Positions 42,750-49,827 of a DNA stretch of 58,599 nt are shown here, piece by piece. A program made the translations under genes and the position numbers. The notes under the pieces were generated by a model. The model saw nothing but the letters and a program-made list of their open reading frames with translations, ran no database searches and had not been told where the DNA came from. This DNA comes from Aequorivita sp. Lineage in GTDB: Bacteria > Bacteroidota > Bacteroidia > Flavobacteriales > Flavobacteriaceae. Positions within the stretch are counted from its first letter, which is position 1. The number at the start of each line of letters is the position of its first letter. The DNA is taken from contig PAZL01000026.1 of NCBI GenBank assembly GCA_002715485.1, positions 1 through 58,599 of the forward strand. Direction: 5' to 3'.

Positions 42750-43582
42750 TGTCACAGATTTATATTGGTTACGATTTTAAAGTGAATCCGCTCCAGCCAG
42801 GAACCGAAATACTGATTGCCGAGTTGGGATATGTGGGTTTTGAAAGTTTCGTTGAAACCGAGAAAGGGGTTACGGCTTATATTCAAAAGGAAGAATGGAA
42901 GCCAAATATTTTGGAAGACATTCATATTTTAAATTCTGAGGAGTTCAAAATAGAATACGTCTTTTCAGAAATTGAACAAATCAACTGGAATTCTGAGTGG
43001 GAAAAAAACTTTGACCCTATTGAAGTTGACGGAAAATGTACCGTCCGCGCGCCATTTCACTCCATTAAAAATTTTGAATACGAAATAGTAATCGAGCCTA
43101 AAATGTCCTTCGGAACCGGCCATCACGAGACTACTTTTATGATGCTCCAGTTTATTTTGGAAAACAATTATGAGGGAAAAACAGTGCTAGATATGGGTTG
43201 CGGAACTGCTGTTTTGGCAATTTTGGCCGAAATGCGTGGCGCCTCAAAACTGGATGCTATTGATATTGATGAGTGGTGTTTTGAGAATTCGTTGGAAAAT
43301 ATACAAAGAAACAATTGCGATAATATTTCAGTATTTCTAGGGGATGCTTCTTTACTGGTTGAAAAAAAATACGATATCATTATCGCCAACATCAACAGAA
43401 ACATTCTTTTGAACGATATGGAGGCTTACAGAAAATGTTTGGATAAGGACGGCGAACTTTACCTCAGTGGATTTTATAATGAAGATTTGCCGATTATTAA
43501 AGAAGCTTGCAATAATCTGGGTTTTACCTTCGTTGAAAACAAGGAGAAAAACAAATGGGTTGCGGCTAAGTTTAAAATTTAG
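42749..43582 (+). CDS. prmA: Ribosomal protein L11 methyltransferase
   Basis: Trimethylates ribosomal protein L11. It has the N-terminal substrate-recognition region (about 1-110) and a class I SAM domain with the strong PrmA signature MSFGTGHHETT, the SAM loop DMGCGTAVLAIL and the DIDEWC acidic strand, then the NPPY-type site as NINRNIL. Length 277 aa fits. It is coupled to tpiA and is followed 38 bp later by clpS. Confidence 0.95.
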   Translation: MSQIYIGYDFKVNPLQPGTEILIAELGYVGFESFVETEKGVTAYIQKEEWKPNILEDIHILNSEEFKIEYVFSEIEQINWNSEWEKNFDPIEVDGKCTVRAPFHSIKNFEYEIVIEPKMSFGTGHHETTFMMLQFILENNYEGKTVLDMGCGTAVLAILAEMRGASKLDAIDIDEWCFENSLENIQRNNCDNISVFLGDASLLVEKKYDIIIANINRNILLNDMEAYRKCLDKDGELYLSGFYNEDLPIIKEACNNLGFTFVENKEKNKWVAAKFKI

Positions 43583-43620
43583 TAAATTTCATTTGTTTTA
43601 GGAATTTTACAAACGATAGT

Positions 43621-43896
43621 ATGAGTACCAGAGAAAAAATCCAAGAAGATGTAGAGTTTGCAGAAAAGGAAAGCAATCTCAATGAAATTGTGCTTTACAA
43701 TGATGATGTAAACACTTTTGACCACGTAATTAATAGTTTAATCTTTGCTTGCGAACATACGCCAGAACAGGCGGAACAGTGCTCCATCATTGTTCATTAT
43801 AAAGGAAAATGTACTGTAAAAACAGGTGAGTTCAACGAATTAAAACCGCGGTGCACTATGCTATTGGAAGCTGGATTGAGTGCAGAAATTATTTAA
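43621..43896 (+). CDS. clpS: ClpS adaptor for ClpAP/ClpCP proteases
   Basis: N-end rule adaptor that delivers substrates to Clp. The NDDVNTFDHVINSL segment (about 24-37) forms the N-degron pocket, followed by the HTPEQAEQCSIIVHYKGKC region. The final residues LEAGLSAEI match the family. 91 aa. It is last in the plus-strand run from DUF1599. Its stop shares TTAA (43893-43896) with the convergent small membrane-protein gene. Confidence 0.95.
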   Translation: MSTREKIQEDVEFAEKESNLNEIVLYNDDVNTFDHVINSLIFACEHTPEQAEQCSIIVHYKGKCTVKTGEFNELKPRCTMLLEAGLSAEII

Positions 43897-44051
43897 AACC
43901 ACTCAAAGTACAATCCGGAAACAATTACGCCTATTATTAAAATAATAAGTACGGTAATTATGAAACCCGCTCCGAACCGGGTTTTTTTATTGTCCTGAAG
44001 TATATAGTCTTTTTCTTTTTCGTTATCAGAATCTTTTACGATTTTAGTCAT
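43893..44051 (-). CDS. Small single-pass membrane protein, 52 aa
   Basis: Short ORF with a charged N-terminus (MTKIVKDSDNEKEKDY) and one hydrophobic helix (residues about 28-45, GFIITVLIILIIGVIVSG), ending YFEWF. I do not recognise it; this type of charged-then-helix small protein is common in Bacteroidota annotation. Convergent with clpS, sharing the four-base TTAA. The tRNA-Arg terminator lies about 70 bp upstream. The amphipathic composition and clean open frame support a gene, but it is not proven. Confidence 0.6.
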   Translation of the reverse strand: MTKIVKDSDNEKEKDYILQDNKKTRFGAGFIITVLIILIIGVIVSGLYFEWF

Positions 44052-44120
44052 TTTTAGATAGTTTTAATAAGTCCAAAATACTTAAAAAATCTGGAATTTT
44101 CGTGAAAATTAAGCCATAAA

Positions 44121-44148
44121 AAAACCACGTTTTACAAAACGTGGTTTT
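44121..44148 (-). terminator. Intrinsic terminator after tRNA-Arg
   Basis: Perfect 12-bp stem AAAACCACGTTT / AAACGTGGTTTT (44121-44132 and 44137-44148) with a TACA loop, plus A/T runs. On the minus strand it lies 8 bases past the 3' end of tRNA-Arg. Confidence 0.88.
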
Positions 44149-44155
44149 TTACTTG

Positions 44156-44229
44156 TGACCTCGCCAGGATTCAAACCTGGAACCTTCTGAGCCGTAATCA
44201 GATGCGCTATTCAGTTGCGCCACGAGGCC
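44156..44229 (-). tRNA. tRNA-Arg (anticodon ACG)
   Basis: Clean 74-nt cloverleaf on the minus strand. Acceptor stem GGCCTCG / CGAGGTC (one G-U pair), anticodon arm TCTGA-TTACGGC-TCAGA with anticodon ACG, T-arm CCAGG-TTTGAATC-CTGG, discriminator A. The terminal CCA is not encoded. The ACG anticodon is expected to be edited to ICG to read CGU, CGC and CGA. Confidence 0.96.
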
Positions 44230-44255
44230 GTAATATATTTTGCTTTAAGCGGGTG

Positions 44256-44287
44256 CAAATATATTTCTTTTTAAATTGCAAGACAAA
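44256..44287 (-). promoter_or_regulatory. Promoter of tRNA-Arg
   Basis: On the minus strand: TTTG (44287-44284), 20-bp spacer, TATATTTG (44263-44256). This is an exact match to the Bacteroidota consensus TTTG-N(17-23)-TAnnTTTG, about 26 bp upstream of the tRNA 5' end. Confidence 0.65.
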
Positions 44288-44303
44288 TTAATGCCAGTAA
44301 AAA

Positions 44304-44816
44304 ATGAATTTATCTGAATATATTCGAAATATTGAAAATTTCCCCAAGTCCGGAGTTAATTTTAAAGACATAACACCATTACTTGCAAATAGTGACGCGG
44401 TTGAACATTGTCTTCAGCAATTATTAGCTTTGGTAGGAGGTAAAAAAATTGACAAAGTAGCAGCTATTGAATCTCGTGGATTTTTCTTTGGAACACTTCT
44501 GGCCCAAAAACTCAATGCAGGATTTGTACCCATAAGAAAACCAGGTAAGCTTCCTTATAAAACCTTAAAAGAGCCATATCAGCTGGAATATGGACTTGAC
44601 GCTCTCGAAATTCATGAAGATGCAATTAAAAAAGGGGAGCGTGTGCTTTTGCACGACGATGTTTTGGCAACTGGTGGGACGGCAAGGGCTGCGTGTAATT
44701 TAATTGAACAGTTGGGTGGGGAAATTGTACAATGCAATTTTCTGCTCGAACTTGAATTTTTAAACGGAACTAAAAAATTGAGCAGTCATTCCGTAAAATC
44801 ACTTTTAAAATATTAA
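44304..44816 (+). CDS. apt: Adenine phosphoribosyltransferase
   Basis: Salvages adenine to AMP using PRPP. Motifs: NFPKSGVNFKDITPLL near the N-terminus, AIESRGFFFGTLLAQ, FVPIRKPGKLPYKT, and the PRPP site VLLHDDVLATGGTARA. Length 170 aa is normal. Its promoter region overlaps that of the divergent tRNA-Arg gene. Its stop shares TTAA with the convergent small gene at 44813. Confidence 0.96.
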   Translation: MNLSEYIRNIENFPKSGVNFKDITPLLANSDAVEHCLQQLLALVGGKKIDKVAAIESRGFFFGTLLAQKLNAGFVPIRKPGKLPYKTLKEPYQLEYGLDALEIHEDAIKKGERVLLHDDVLATGGTARAACNLIEQLGGEIVQCNFLLELEFLNGTKKLSSHSVKSLLKY

Positions 44817-44965
44817 TCCAAAGCATTTTTTGTGACCCACAATTTATAGGCAAATATTGCCATTTGAAACTTTGAGGCCTTTGATAGATCTACTCCTTTT
44901 TTTGTAAAGCTGGGAAGCAACTTGCTATTCACTTTTGAAAGGAATTTAAATAACTTCTTCTTCAT
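44813..44965 (-). CDS. Conserved small basic protein (50 aa)
   Basis: Short basic protein (MKKKLFKFLSKVNSKLLPSF ... WVTKNALD). The LSKASKFQMAIFAYKLWVTKNAL end is characteristic of a short Flavobacteriia family, some members of which carry the label SsrA-binding protein in databases. That label is doubtful at this length, because true SmpB is about 150 residues. No signal peptide; positively charged and partly amphipathic. Convergent with apt, sharing the four-base TTAA. Function unknown. Confidence 0.65.
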   Translation of the reverse strand: MKKKLFKFLSKVNSKLLPSFTKKGVDLSKASKFQMAIFAYKLWVTKNALD

Positions 44966-45031
44966 ATTTGTCTAAGTATAATATGAATTTAGGCATTTAA
45001 TAATAAAATGTTTTTAAAGTGATGTTAAAAC

Positions 45032-45904
45032 CTATTCCACACTTTTCATAATTGTGTGCTGTTTGTCAACAGATATGGCGATATTCTTTATAATATCTTG
45101 GCCATTTCCGAATGATGATTTAGAAACCGAGCCGTTTCGATTGTCTATGGTAATGGAAATCCGGGTTATTTCGTTTCTTTCATTTCGCTCTAATTTATTA
45201 TAACTAAAAGAAACACCTTCCGCATCATATTTTTTTTGGAGTTCCAAAAGTTCTGAATCTGTAGTTTTTTTCGTTATTAAGTTTGAAGAACCGTTAGATG
45301 AACTGTTTATTTGTGAATGATTATTTAACATTTGAAGGCTATCTCTTCTACGCTGCATGCGCTCTTTCATTTCAGTCCTTCTCTCCGCCATATCCTTTTC
45401 CATTTGCGCCATCCTTTGTTTCATTGCTGCGCTGCGGGCATCAAAAGAATTTTCATTATTGTCTGAAATTTGACCGCTATTTCCTTGGCTTATAAATGCT
45501 TGATTTGAATTCCCTGTGCTTTTGACCGAAATGTGATTGTTATCTGAAACAATTATTATATCATTTATGGGGTTCTTGCTGCTTACGCTGTACTTTCCAG
45601 AATTATTGCTTTTATCCTTATAGCCAATTGTGATAGATATAATCTCAGAATTATCATTGTACACTATATCTGAGTACTCAAAGCCTAAACCTTCTTCTGT
45701 CATTTGTCTTTTGATTTTTTCGAGCTCTTCAAGAGTTGTATCTTTAGTTATTTTAATGGTTTTTTGTTCGCCTTTAACTAAATCTATAGTATAAGTCTGC
45801 GAAATTGTATTGCTTTCATTGAACGAAAAAAACACAAAAGCAAAAAGTATCAAAACAGAGGAAAATGAAATTTTTTGGACAGATCTCTTAATATTTGTTT
45901 CCAT
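45032..45904 (-). CDS. Exported protein with a duplicated M56/BlaR1-type C-terminal domain
   Basis: One N-terminal hydrophobic segment (about 11-28) followed by two copies of the same domain, residues about 50-125 and 209-285. Each has the pattern charged start, helix (TTLEELEKIKRQMTEEGLGF in the first; TTDSELLELQKKYDAEGVSF in the second), two strands ending in ITIxxxx, then a final strand IxNIxIxVD-like. The same domain is commonly found at the C-terminus of M56/BlaR1-like sensor proteins in Bacteroidota (recognised from pattern). The two copies are joined by a Met/Arg/Glu-rich helix (158-190). There is no peptidase or other enzymatic motif. Function unknown; possibly a periplasmic sensing or binding module. 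Confidence 0.78.
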   Translation of the reverse strand: METNIKRSVQKISFSSVLILFAFVFFSFNESNTISQTYTIDLVKGEQKTIKITKDTTLEELEKIKRQMTEEGLGFEYSDIVYNDNSEIISITIGYKDKSNNSGKYSVSSKNPINDIIIVSDNNHISVKSTGNSNQAFISQGNSGQISDNNENSFDARSAAMKQRMAQMEKDMAERRTEMKERMQRRRDSLQMLNNHSQINSSSNGSSNLITKKTTDSELLELQKKYDAEGVSFSYNKLERNERNEITRISITIDNRNGSVSKSSFGNGQDIIKNIAISVDKQHTIMKSVE

Positions 45905-46038
45905 GATTTTAATTATTAAAAATTAATTTAAGATTTAGAATTGGGGTTTTAAAGCAAGGTGTAATTAAGAGGGGATAGTAACAAATATACAATTAATTCT
46001 TTGGTGCATTTAGTATCTTCGCTGCATTAATATTTTCT

Positions 46039-46992
46039 ATGGATTATCTATTTGTATTTTTAGGATTAGTATTGTTGGTGGTAGGGGGAGAATTTTTGGT
46101 GCGGTCTTCCGTGGCGCTCTCTTTTAAACTTCACCTATCAAAAATGGTCATTGGCCTTACTGTGGTATCTTTTGCTACTTCTGCTCCCGAGCTTTTGGTA
46201 AGTTTACAGGCAGCGCTCAATGGTTTTTCTGATATTTCTTTGGGAAATGTGATAGGCTCAAACATCGCAAATATAGGCTTGGTCTTAGGCATAACTGCAA
46301 TTATTTCACCTTTGGCGATTGATAAGGATTTCTATAAACTTAATTGGCCGGTAATGATGGTGCTTTCCATAATACTATATTTTATTTTGAAAAGTGGCTT
46401 ACAAATTTCCCGTTCAGAGGGAGTGGCCTTATTACTAGTTCTTTTTGTATACCTATATATATTAATAGTAAGAGCCAAAAAACAACGAGCAACCCAACCT
46501 GTAGATGATAATATAGACGAAGGCTTGTCAAAAGCTTCAAATTTTAAGATTGGAATATGGTTGTTGATAGGGGGTGTGGCACTCTACGGAGGGAGTGAGC
46601 TGCTCGTAAGTGGCGCTGTATCGCTAGCTGAAGGTTTTGGAGTAAGTGAAAGAGTGATTGCTGTTACAATGATTGCGGTGGGCACAAGTATTCCAGAGCT
46701 TGCGGCGTCGGTAATTGCTGCACTTAAAAAGGAAAAGGCCATTTCTCTTGGAAATTTGATTGGTTCAAACATATTTAATATTTCTTCAGTTTTAGGACTT
46801 ACAGCCATTATTCAGCCAATTGCTGTAAAAAGTTCAGAAGTTTTAACCAACGACATCTTTTGGATGATTGGTTTTGCCGCAGTTTTGGTTCCATTGGCCT
46901 TTCTTCCCAAGAAATTTGAATTGGGTAGAAAAAGAGGATTATTCCTTTTTCTTGCCTATGTAATTTTTATAGGTCTAACTATTGTTAGTTAG
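46039..46992 (+). CDS. Calcium/sodium antiporter (CaCA family, YrbG-like)
   Basis: Membrane exchanger with ten predicted helices arranged as two inverted repeats. Each half carries the alpha-repeat motifs: FATSAPELLVSL with GNVIGSNIANIGLV in the first half, and VGTSIPELAAS with GNLIGSNIFNISSVLG in the second. The acidic residues in SAPE and SIPE coordinate the cation. A cytoplasmic loop (about 148-165) joins the halves. It likely exports Ca2+ in exchange for Na+ or H+. Confidence 0.94.
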   Translation: MDYLFVFLGLVLLVVGGEFLVRSSVALSFKLHLSKMVIGLTVVSFATSAPELLVSLQAALNGFSDISLGNVIGSNIANIGLVLGITAIISPLAIDKDFYKLNWPVMMVLSIILYFILKSGLQISRSEGVALLLVLFVYLYILIVRAKKQRATQPVDDNIDEGLSKASNFKIGIWLLIGGVALYGGSELLVSGAVSLAEGFGVSERVIAVTMIAVGTSIPELAASVIAALKKEKAISLGNLIGSNIFNISSVLGLTAIIQPIAVKSSEVLTNDIFWMIGFAAVLVPLAFLPKKFELGRKRGLFLFLAYVIFIGLTIVS

Positions 46993-47128
46993 AATTTTTA
47001 TAAAATGCCCTAAAATTTAGGGGGTGTTCACAACTTTTTTGATTATTTTGATAATTTTAGGTTTTTAAAATAGGGGGTACATCTTAAATTTTTATACATT
47101 TGCGCTTTCAAACCCTAAAAATAATACA

Positions 47129-49315
47129 ATGTCCACATTAAGATTTGAAGCAATTAAGGAAACCTTTAAAAGAACTCCTGTATCAGTTGAAGAACCAGTA
47201 AGACGATCCGAAATATTCGGAAAAAACGTTTTTAACGAAGCTGCAATGAGGCAGTATCTTACAAAAGATTCTTTTAAGAGTGTAATGGATGCCATTGAAA
47301 ATGGCTCTAAAATTGAACGACACATTGCCGACCATATTTCTACGGGAATGAAGGAATGGGCAATTGCAAAAGGTGCAACACATTATACGCACTGGTTCCA
47401 GCCGTTAACTGGTGCGACTGCCGAAAAACATGACGCATTTTTTGAAACCATGGAGAATGGCCAGGCAATAGAAAAATTTGGTGGTGGACAATTAGTACAG
47501 CAAGAGCCCGATGCATCCAGTTTCCCAAACGGTGGAATTAGAAACACTTTTGAGGCTAGAGGATATACGGCTTGGGATCCTACTTCGCCAGCTTTCATTT
47601 ATGGGACTACTCTATGTATTCCAACTGTTTTTGTTGCTTATACGGGTGAGGCACTGGATTACAAAACCCCATTGCTTAGGGCATTGCAAACTATTGATAA
47701 TGCAGCGACTGCTGTGGCAAAATATTTTGATAAAAACGTTACTAAGGTGAATGCCACCTTAGGATGGGAGCAAGAATATTTTCTTATTGATAGTGCTTTG
47801 GCGGCGTCAAGGCCAGATATTTCTTTAGCGGGAAGAACGCTTTTAGGACATTCTTCTGCAAAGGGGCAGCAATTAGATGACCACTATTTTGGTTCCATTC
47901 CTTCGCGCGTGCTTAACTTTATGCGCCATTTGGAAACAGAGTGTATGCTTTTGGGTATTCCTGTAAAAACCCGTCACAATGAAGTTGCTCCCAATCAATT
48001 TGAGTTGGCCCCAATTTTTGAGGAAACAAATTTGGCTGTAGATCACAACTCATTACTAATGGACTTGATGCATAAAATTGCTGATAAACATAATTTTAAG
48101 GTGTTGTTTCACGAGAAGCCTTTTGCAAACGTAAATGGAAGCGGAAAACATAACAATTGGTCTTTGGCAACCGATACCGGGGTTAATCTCTTAGGCCCTG
48201 GCAGTACGCCGATGAAAAACCTTCAGTTTTTAACATTCTTCATTAATACTTTAAAAGCGGTAAATGAATATGAGGAATTACTTCGTGCTTCTATAGCAAG
48301 TGCAAGTAATGACCACCGTTTGGGGGCCAATGAAGCTCCACCGGCAATCATTTCGGCATTTATTGGTTCGCAATTAACCGAGGTTTTGGACGAACTTGAA
48401 AAAGTAACTAGCGGCAAACTTTCTCCACAAGAGAAAACGGATTTAAAATTGAACGTGGTTGGTAAAATACCAGAGATTCTATTGGATAACACAGACCGTA
48501 ACCGGACTTCGCCTTTCGCTTTTACGGGTAATAAATTTGAGTTTCGCGCAGTGGGCTCTACCGCAAATTGCGCTAACCCAATGACTGTACTTAATGCGAT
48601 TGTGGCAAAGCAGCTAATTGATTTTAAAACGGAGGTTGATACTTTGATTAAAGACAAGAAGATGAAGAAAGATGATGCCATCTTCAATGTCTTGAAAGAG
48701 TACATTAAGGATTCCAAGCGTATTCGTTTTGAAGGAGATGGTTATGGTGAAGCTTGGGAGAAAGAAGCTAAAAAACGAGGGTTAAGTAATCATAAAACTA
48801 CCCCGCAGGCTCTAAAAGCTAAAATTTCAAAAAAAACTATCTCACTTTTTGAAGATCTGGGCATAATGAGTAAGGTGGAGCTTGAGGCGCGTTATGAAAT
48901 TGAAATGGAAGACTACGCCATGCGCATCCAGATAGAGGGGCGTATTTTGGGCGATATAGCGAGAAACCACGTGATACCTACCGCAATCAGATATCAAAAT
49001 ATTTTGATTGAAAATGTTGAGGGACTAAAAAATATCTACGGAACCGATTTCAAAAAATTAGCTGGAGAGCAATTACAACTCATTGAGCAAATAAGCGAAC
49101 ATATAGCAAAAATAAACAAGGGAATAACCGATATGATTGAGGCTCGTAAAAAAGCAAATAAAATTGAAGATGCCGAAAAAAGAGCTGTTGCTTATTGTGA
49201 TGATGTAAAACCATTTTTCCAAGTTATTCGTTATCATTGCGACAAACTAGAATTATTGGTAGATGATGAAATTTGGCCGTTAACCAAGTATAGAGAGCTA
49301 TTGTTTACAAAATAA
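47129..49315 (+). CDS. glnN: Glutamine synthetase, type III
   Basis: Large GSIII enzyme (728 aa), which makes glutamine from glutamate and ammonia. It is characteristic of Bacteroidota and differs from the 450-residue GSI. Conserved parts are THWFQPLTGATAEKHDAF near residues 90-107, GWEQEYFLID with active-site acidic residues, RHNEVAPNQFELAPIFEE, and NGSGKHNNWSLAT. A coiled C-terminal helical region follows. A TACATTTG box at 47095-47102 lies 26 bp before the ATG and may be its -7 element. It is followed by three hairpin terminators that insulate it from the curli operon. Confidence 0.97.
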   Translation: MSTLRFEAIKETFKRTPVSVEEPVRRSEIFGKNVFNEAAMRQYLTKDSFKSVMDAIENGSKIERHIADHISTGMKEWAIAKGATHYTHWFQPLTGATAEKHDAFFETMENGQAIEKFGGGQLVQQEPDASSFPNGGIRNTFEARGYTAWDPTSPAFIYGTTLCIPTVFVAYTGEALDYKTPLLRALQTIDNAATAVAKYFDKNVTKVNATLGWEQEYFLIDSALAASRPDISLAGRTLLGHSSAKGQQLDDHYFGSIPSRVLNFMRHLETECMLLGIPVKTRHNEVAPNQFELAPIFEETNLAVDHNSLLMDLMHKIADKHNFKVLFHEKPFANVNGSGKHNNWSLATDTGVNLLGPGSTPMKNLQFLTFFINTLKAVNEYEELLRASIASASNDHRLGANEAPPAIISAFIGSQLTEVLDELEKVTSGKLSPQEKTDLKLNVVGKIPEILLDNTDRNRTSPFAFTGNKFEFRAVGSTANCANPMTVLNAIVAKQLIDFKTEVDTLIKDKKMKKDDAIFNVLKEYIKDSKRIRFEGDGYGEAWEKEAKKRGLSNHKTTPQALKAKISKKTISLFEDLGIMSKVELEARYEIEMEDYAMRIQIEGRILGDIARNHVIPTAIRYQNILIENVEGLKNIYGTDFKKLAGEQLQLIEQISEHIAKINKGITDMIEARKKANKIEDAEKRAVAYCDDVKPFFQVIRYHCDKLELLVDDEIWPLTKYRELLFTK

Positions 49316-49343
49316 TTTTAACAAAAAATTAACAAATTATGTT

Positions 49344-49377
49344 AAAAACCGATTAAATGTACTTAATCGGTTTTTTT
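49344..49377 (+). terminator. Terminator 1 after glnN
   Basis: Stem ACCGATTAA / TTAATCGGT (49348-49356 and 49363-49371) extended by A/T pairs, loop ATGTAC, followed by T7. Classic intrinsic terminator 30 bp after glnN. Confidence 0.88.
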
Positions 49378-49393
49378 ATATTTTTCATCTATA

Positions 49394-49427
49394 AAAAAGG
49401 GTTTTTCATATAGGAAAAACCCTTTTT
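49394..49427. terminator. Second terminator-like hairpin
   Basis: Perfect 14-bp stem AAAAAGGGTTTTTC / GAAAAACCCTTTTT (49394-49407 and 49414-49427), loop ATATAG. It has A and T arms on both sides and could serve either strand. Confidence 0.75.
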
Positions 49428-49431
49428 GGAT

Positions 49432-49453
49432 AGGGGGATTTCCCCCTTTTTTC
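49432..49453 (+). terminator. Third terminator-like hairpin
   Basis: GC-only core AGGGGG / CCCCCT (49432-49437 and 49442-49447) with a 4-base loop, followed by T6. It ends the cluster of three hairpins. Confidence 0.65.
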
Positions 49454-49827
49454 CTTAACGGGTGTGAGTAGGCTTGTATAATTGCTTTTTTTGTTGCATC
49501 TTTGAATTGTAATTGATTGATAGTGATGTCAAAAAATTACTTCTCCTCAAAAATTGTTAAATAACAAACCTAATCCCCTTAGTTTCTTTTGAAATTGTTA
49601 GTTGTTTTAATCAATTAATAATTTAAAGAGTTATTTAAAATTTAAAGCCACGTCTCTTGGATAAATGTTTTAACCTTAAGACATTTTAAAGACATTCTGA
49701 AACTATCCCCATAATAAAAAGTTGACAAATCATGATTTAATGATCTGTCAGAAAGACTAAGGAAGCAATTCCTTGCCAAACATAGAATATTTTTTTAACC
49801 AAATATTAATCTTTAAATCTTTTAATT
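49454..49827 (+). promoter_or_regulatory. Leader/regulatory region upstream of the curli operon
   Basis: AT-rich, no ORF of note. No exact TTTG-N(17-23)-TAnnTTTG promoter is seen, so a different sigma factor or an activator may be used (inference). A dyad at 49723-49750 pairs TGACA-ATCAT with ATGAT-TGTCA (one mismatch pair, loop GATTTA). A short hairpin AAGGAA-gcaa-TTCCTT lies at 49759-49774. Both are within about 105 bp of the csgA-like start and could be an operator or a 5' UTR structure. Confidence 0.5.

Noticed and set aside
44156-44229. Integration site for a mobile element at tRNA-Arg
   Set aside because: No integrase, no repeated tRNA 3' end in the flanks and both sides carry ordinary core genes, so there is no sign of an inserted island.
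44813-44965. Authentic SmpB (tmRNA-binding) gene
   Set aside because: Only 50 residues; SmpB is about 150 residues with an OB fold. The database-style label for such short proteins is probably wrong, so I left the function open.
49394-49427. Insertion-sequence terminal repeat
   Set aside because: The 14-bp inverted repeat is a single hairpin with a 6-base loop, with no transposase or target duplication around it; a terminator explains it better.
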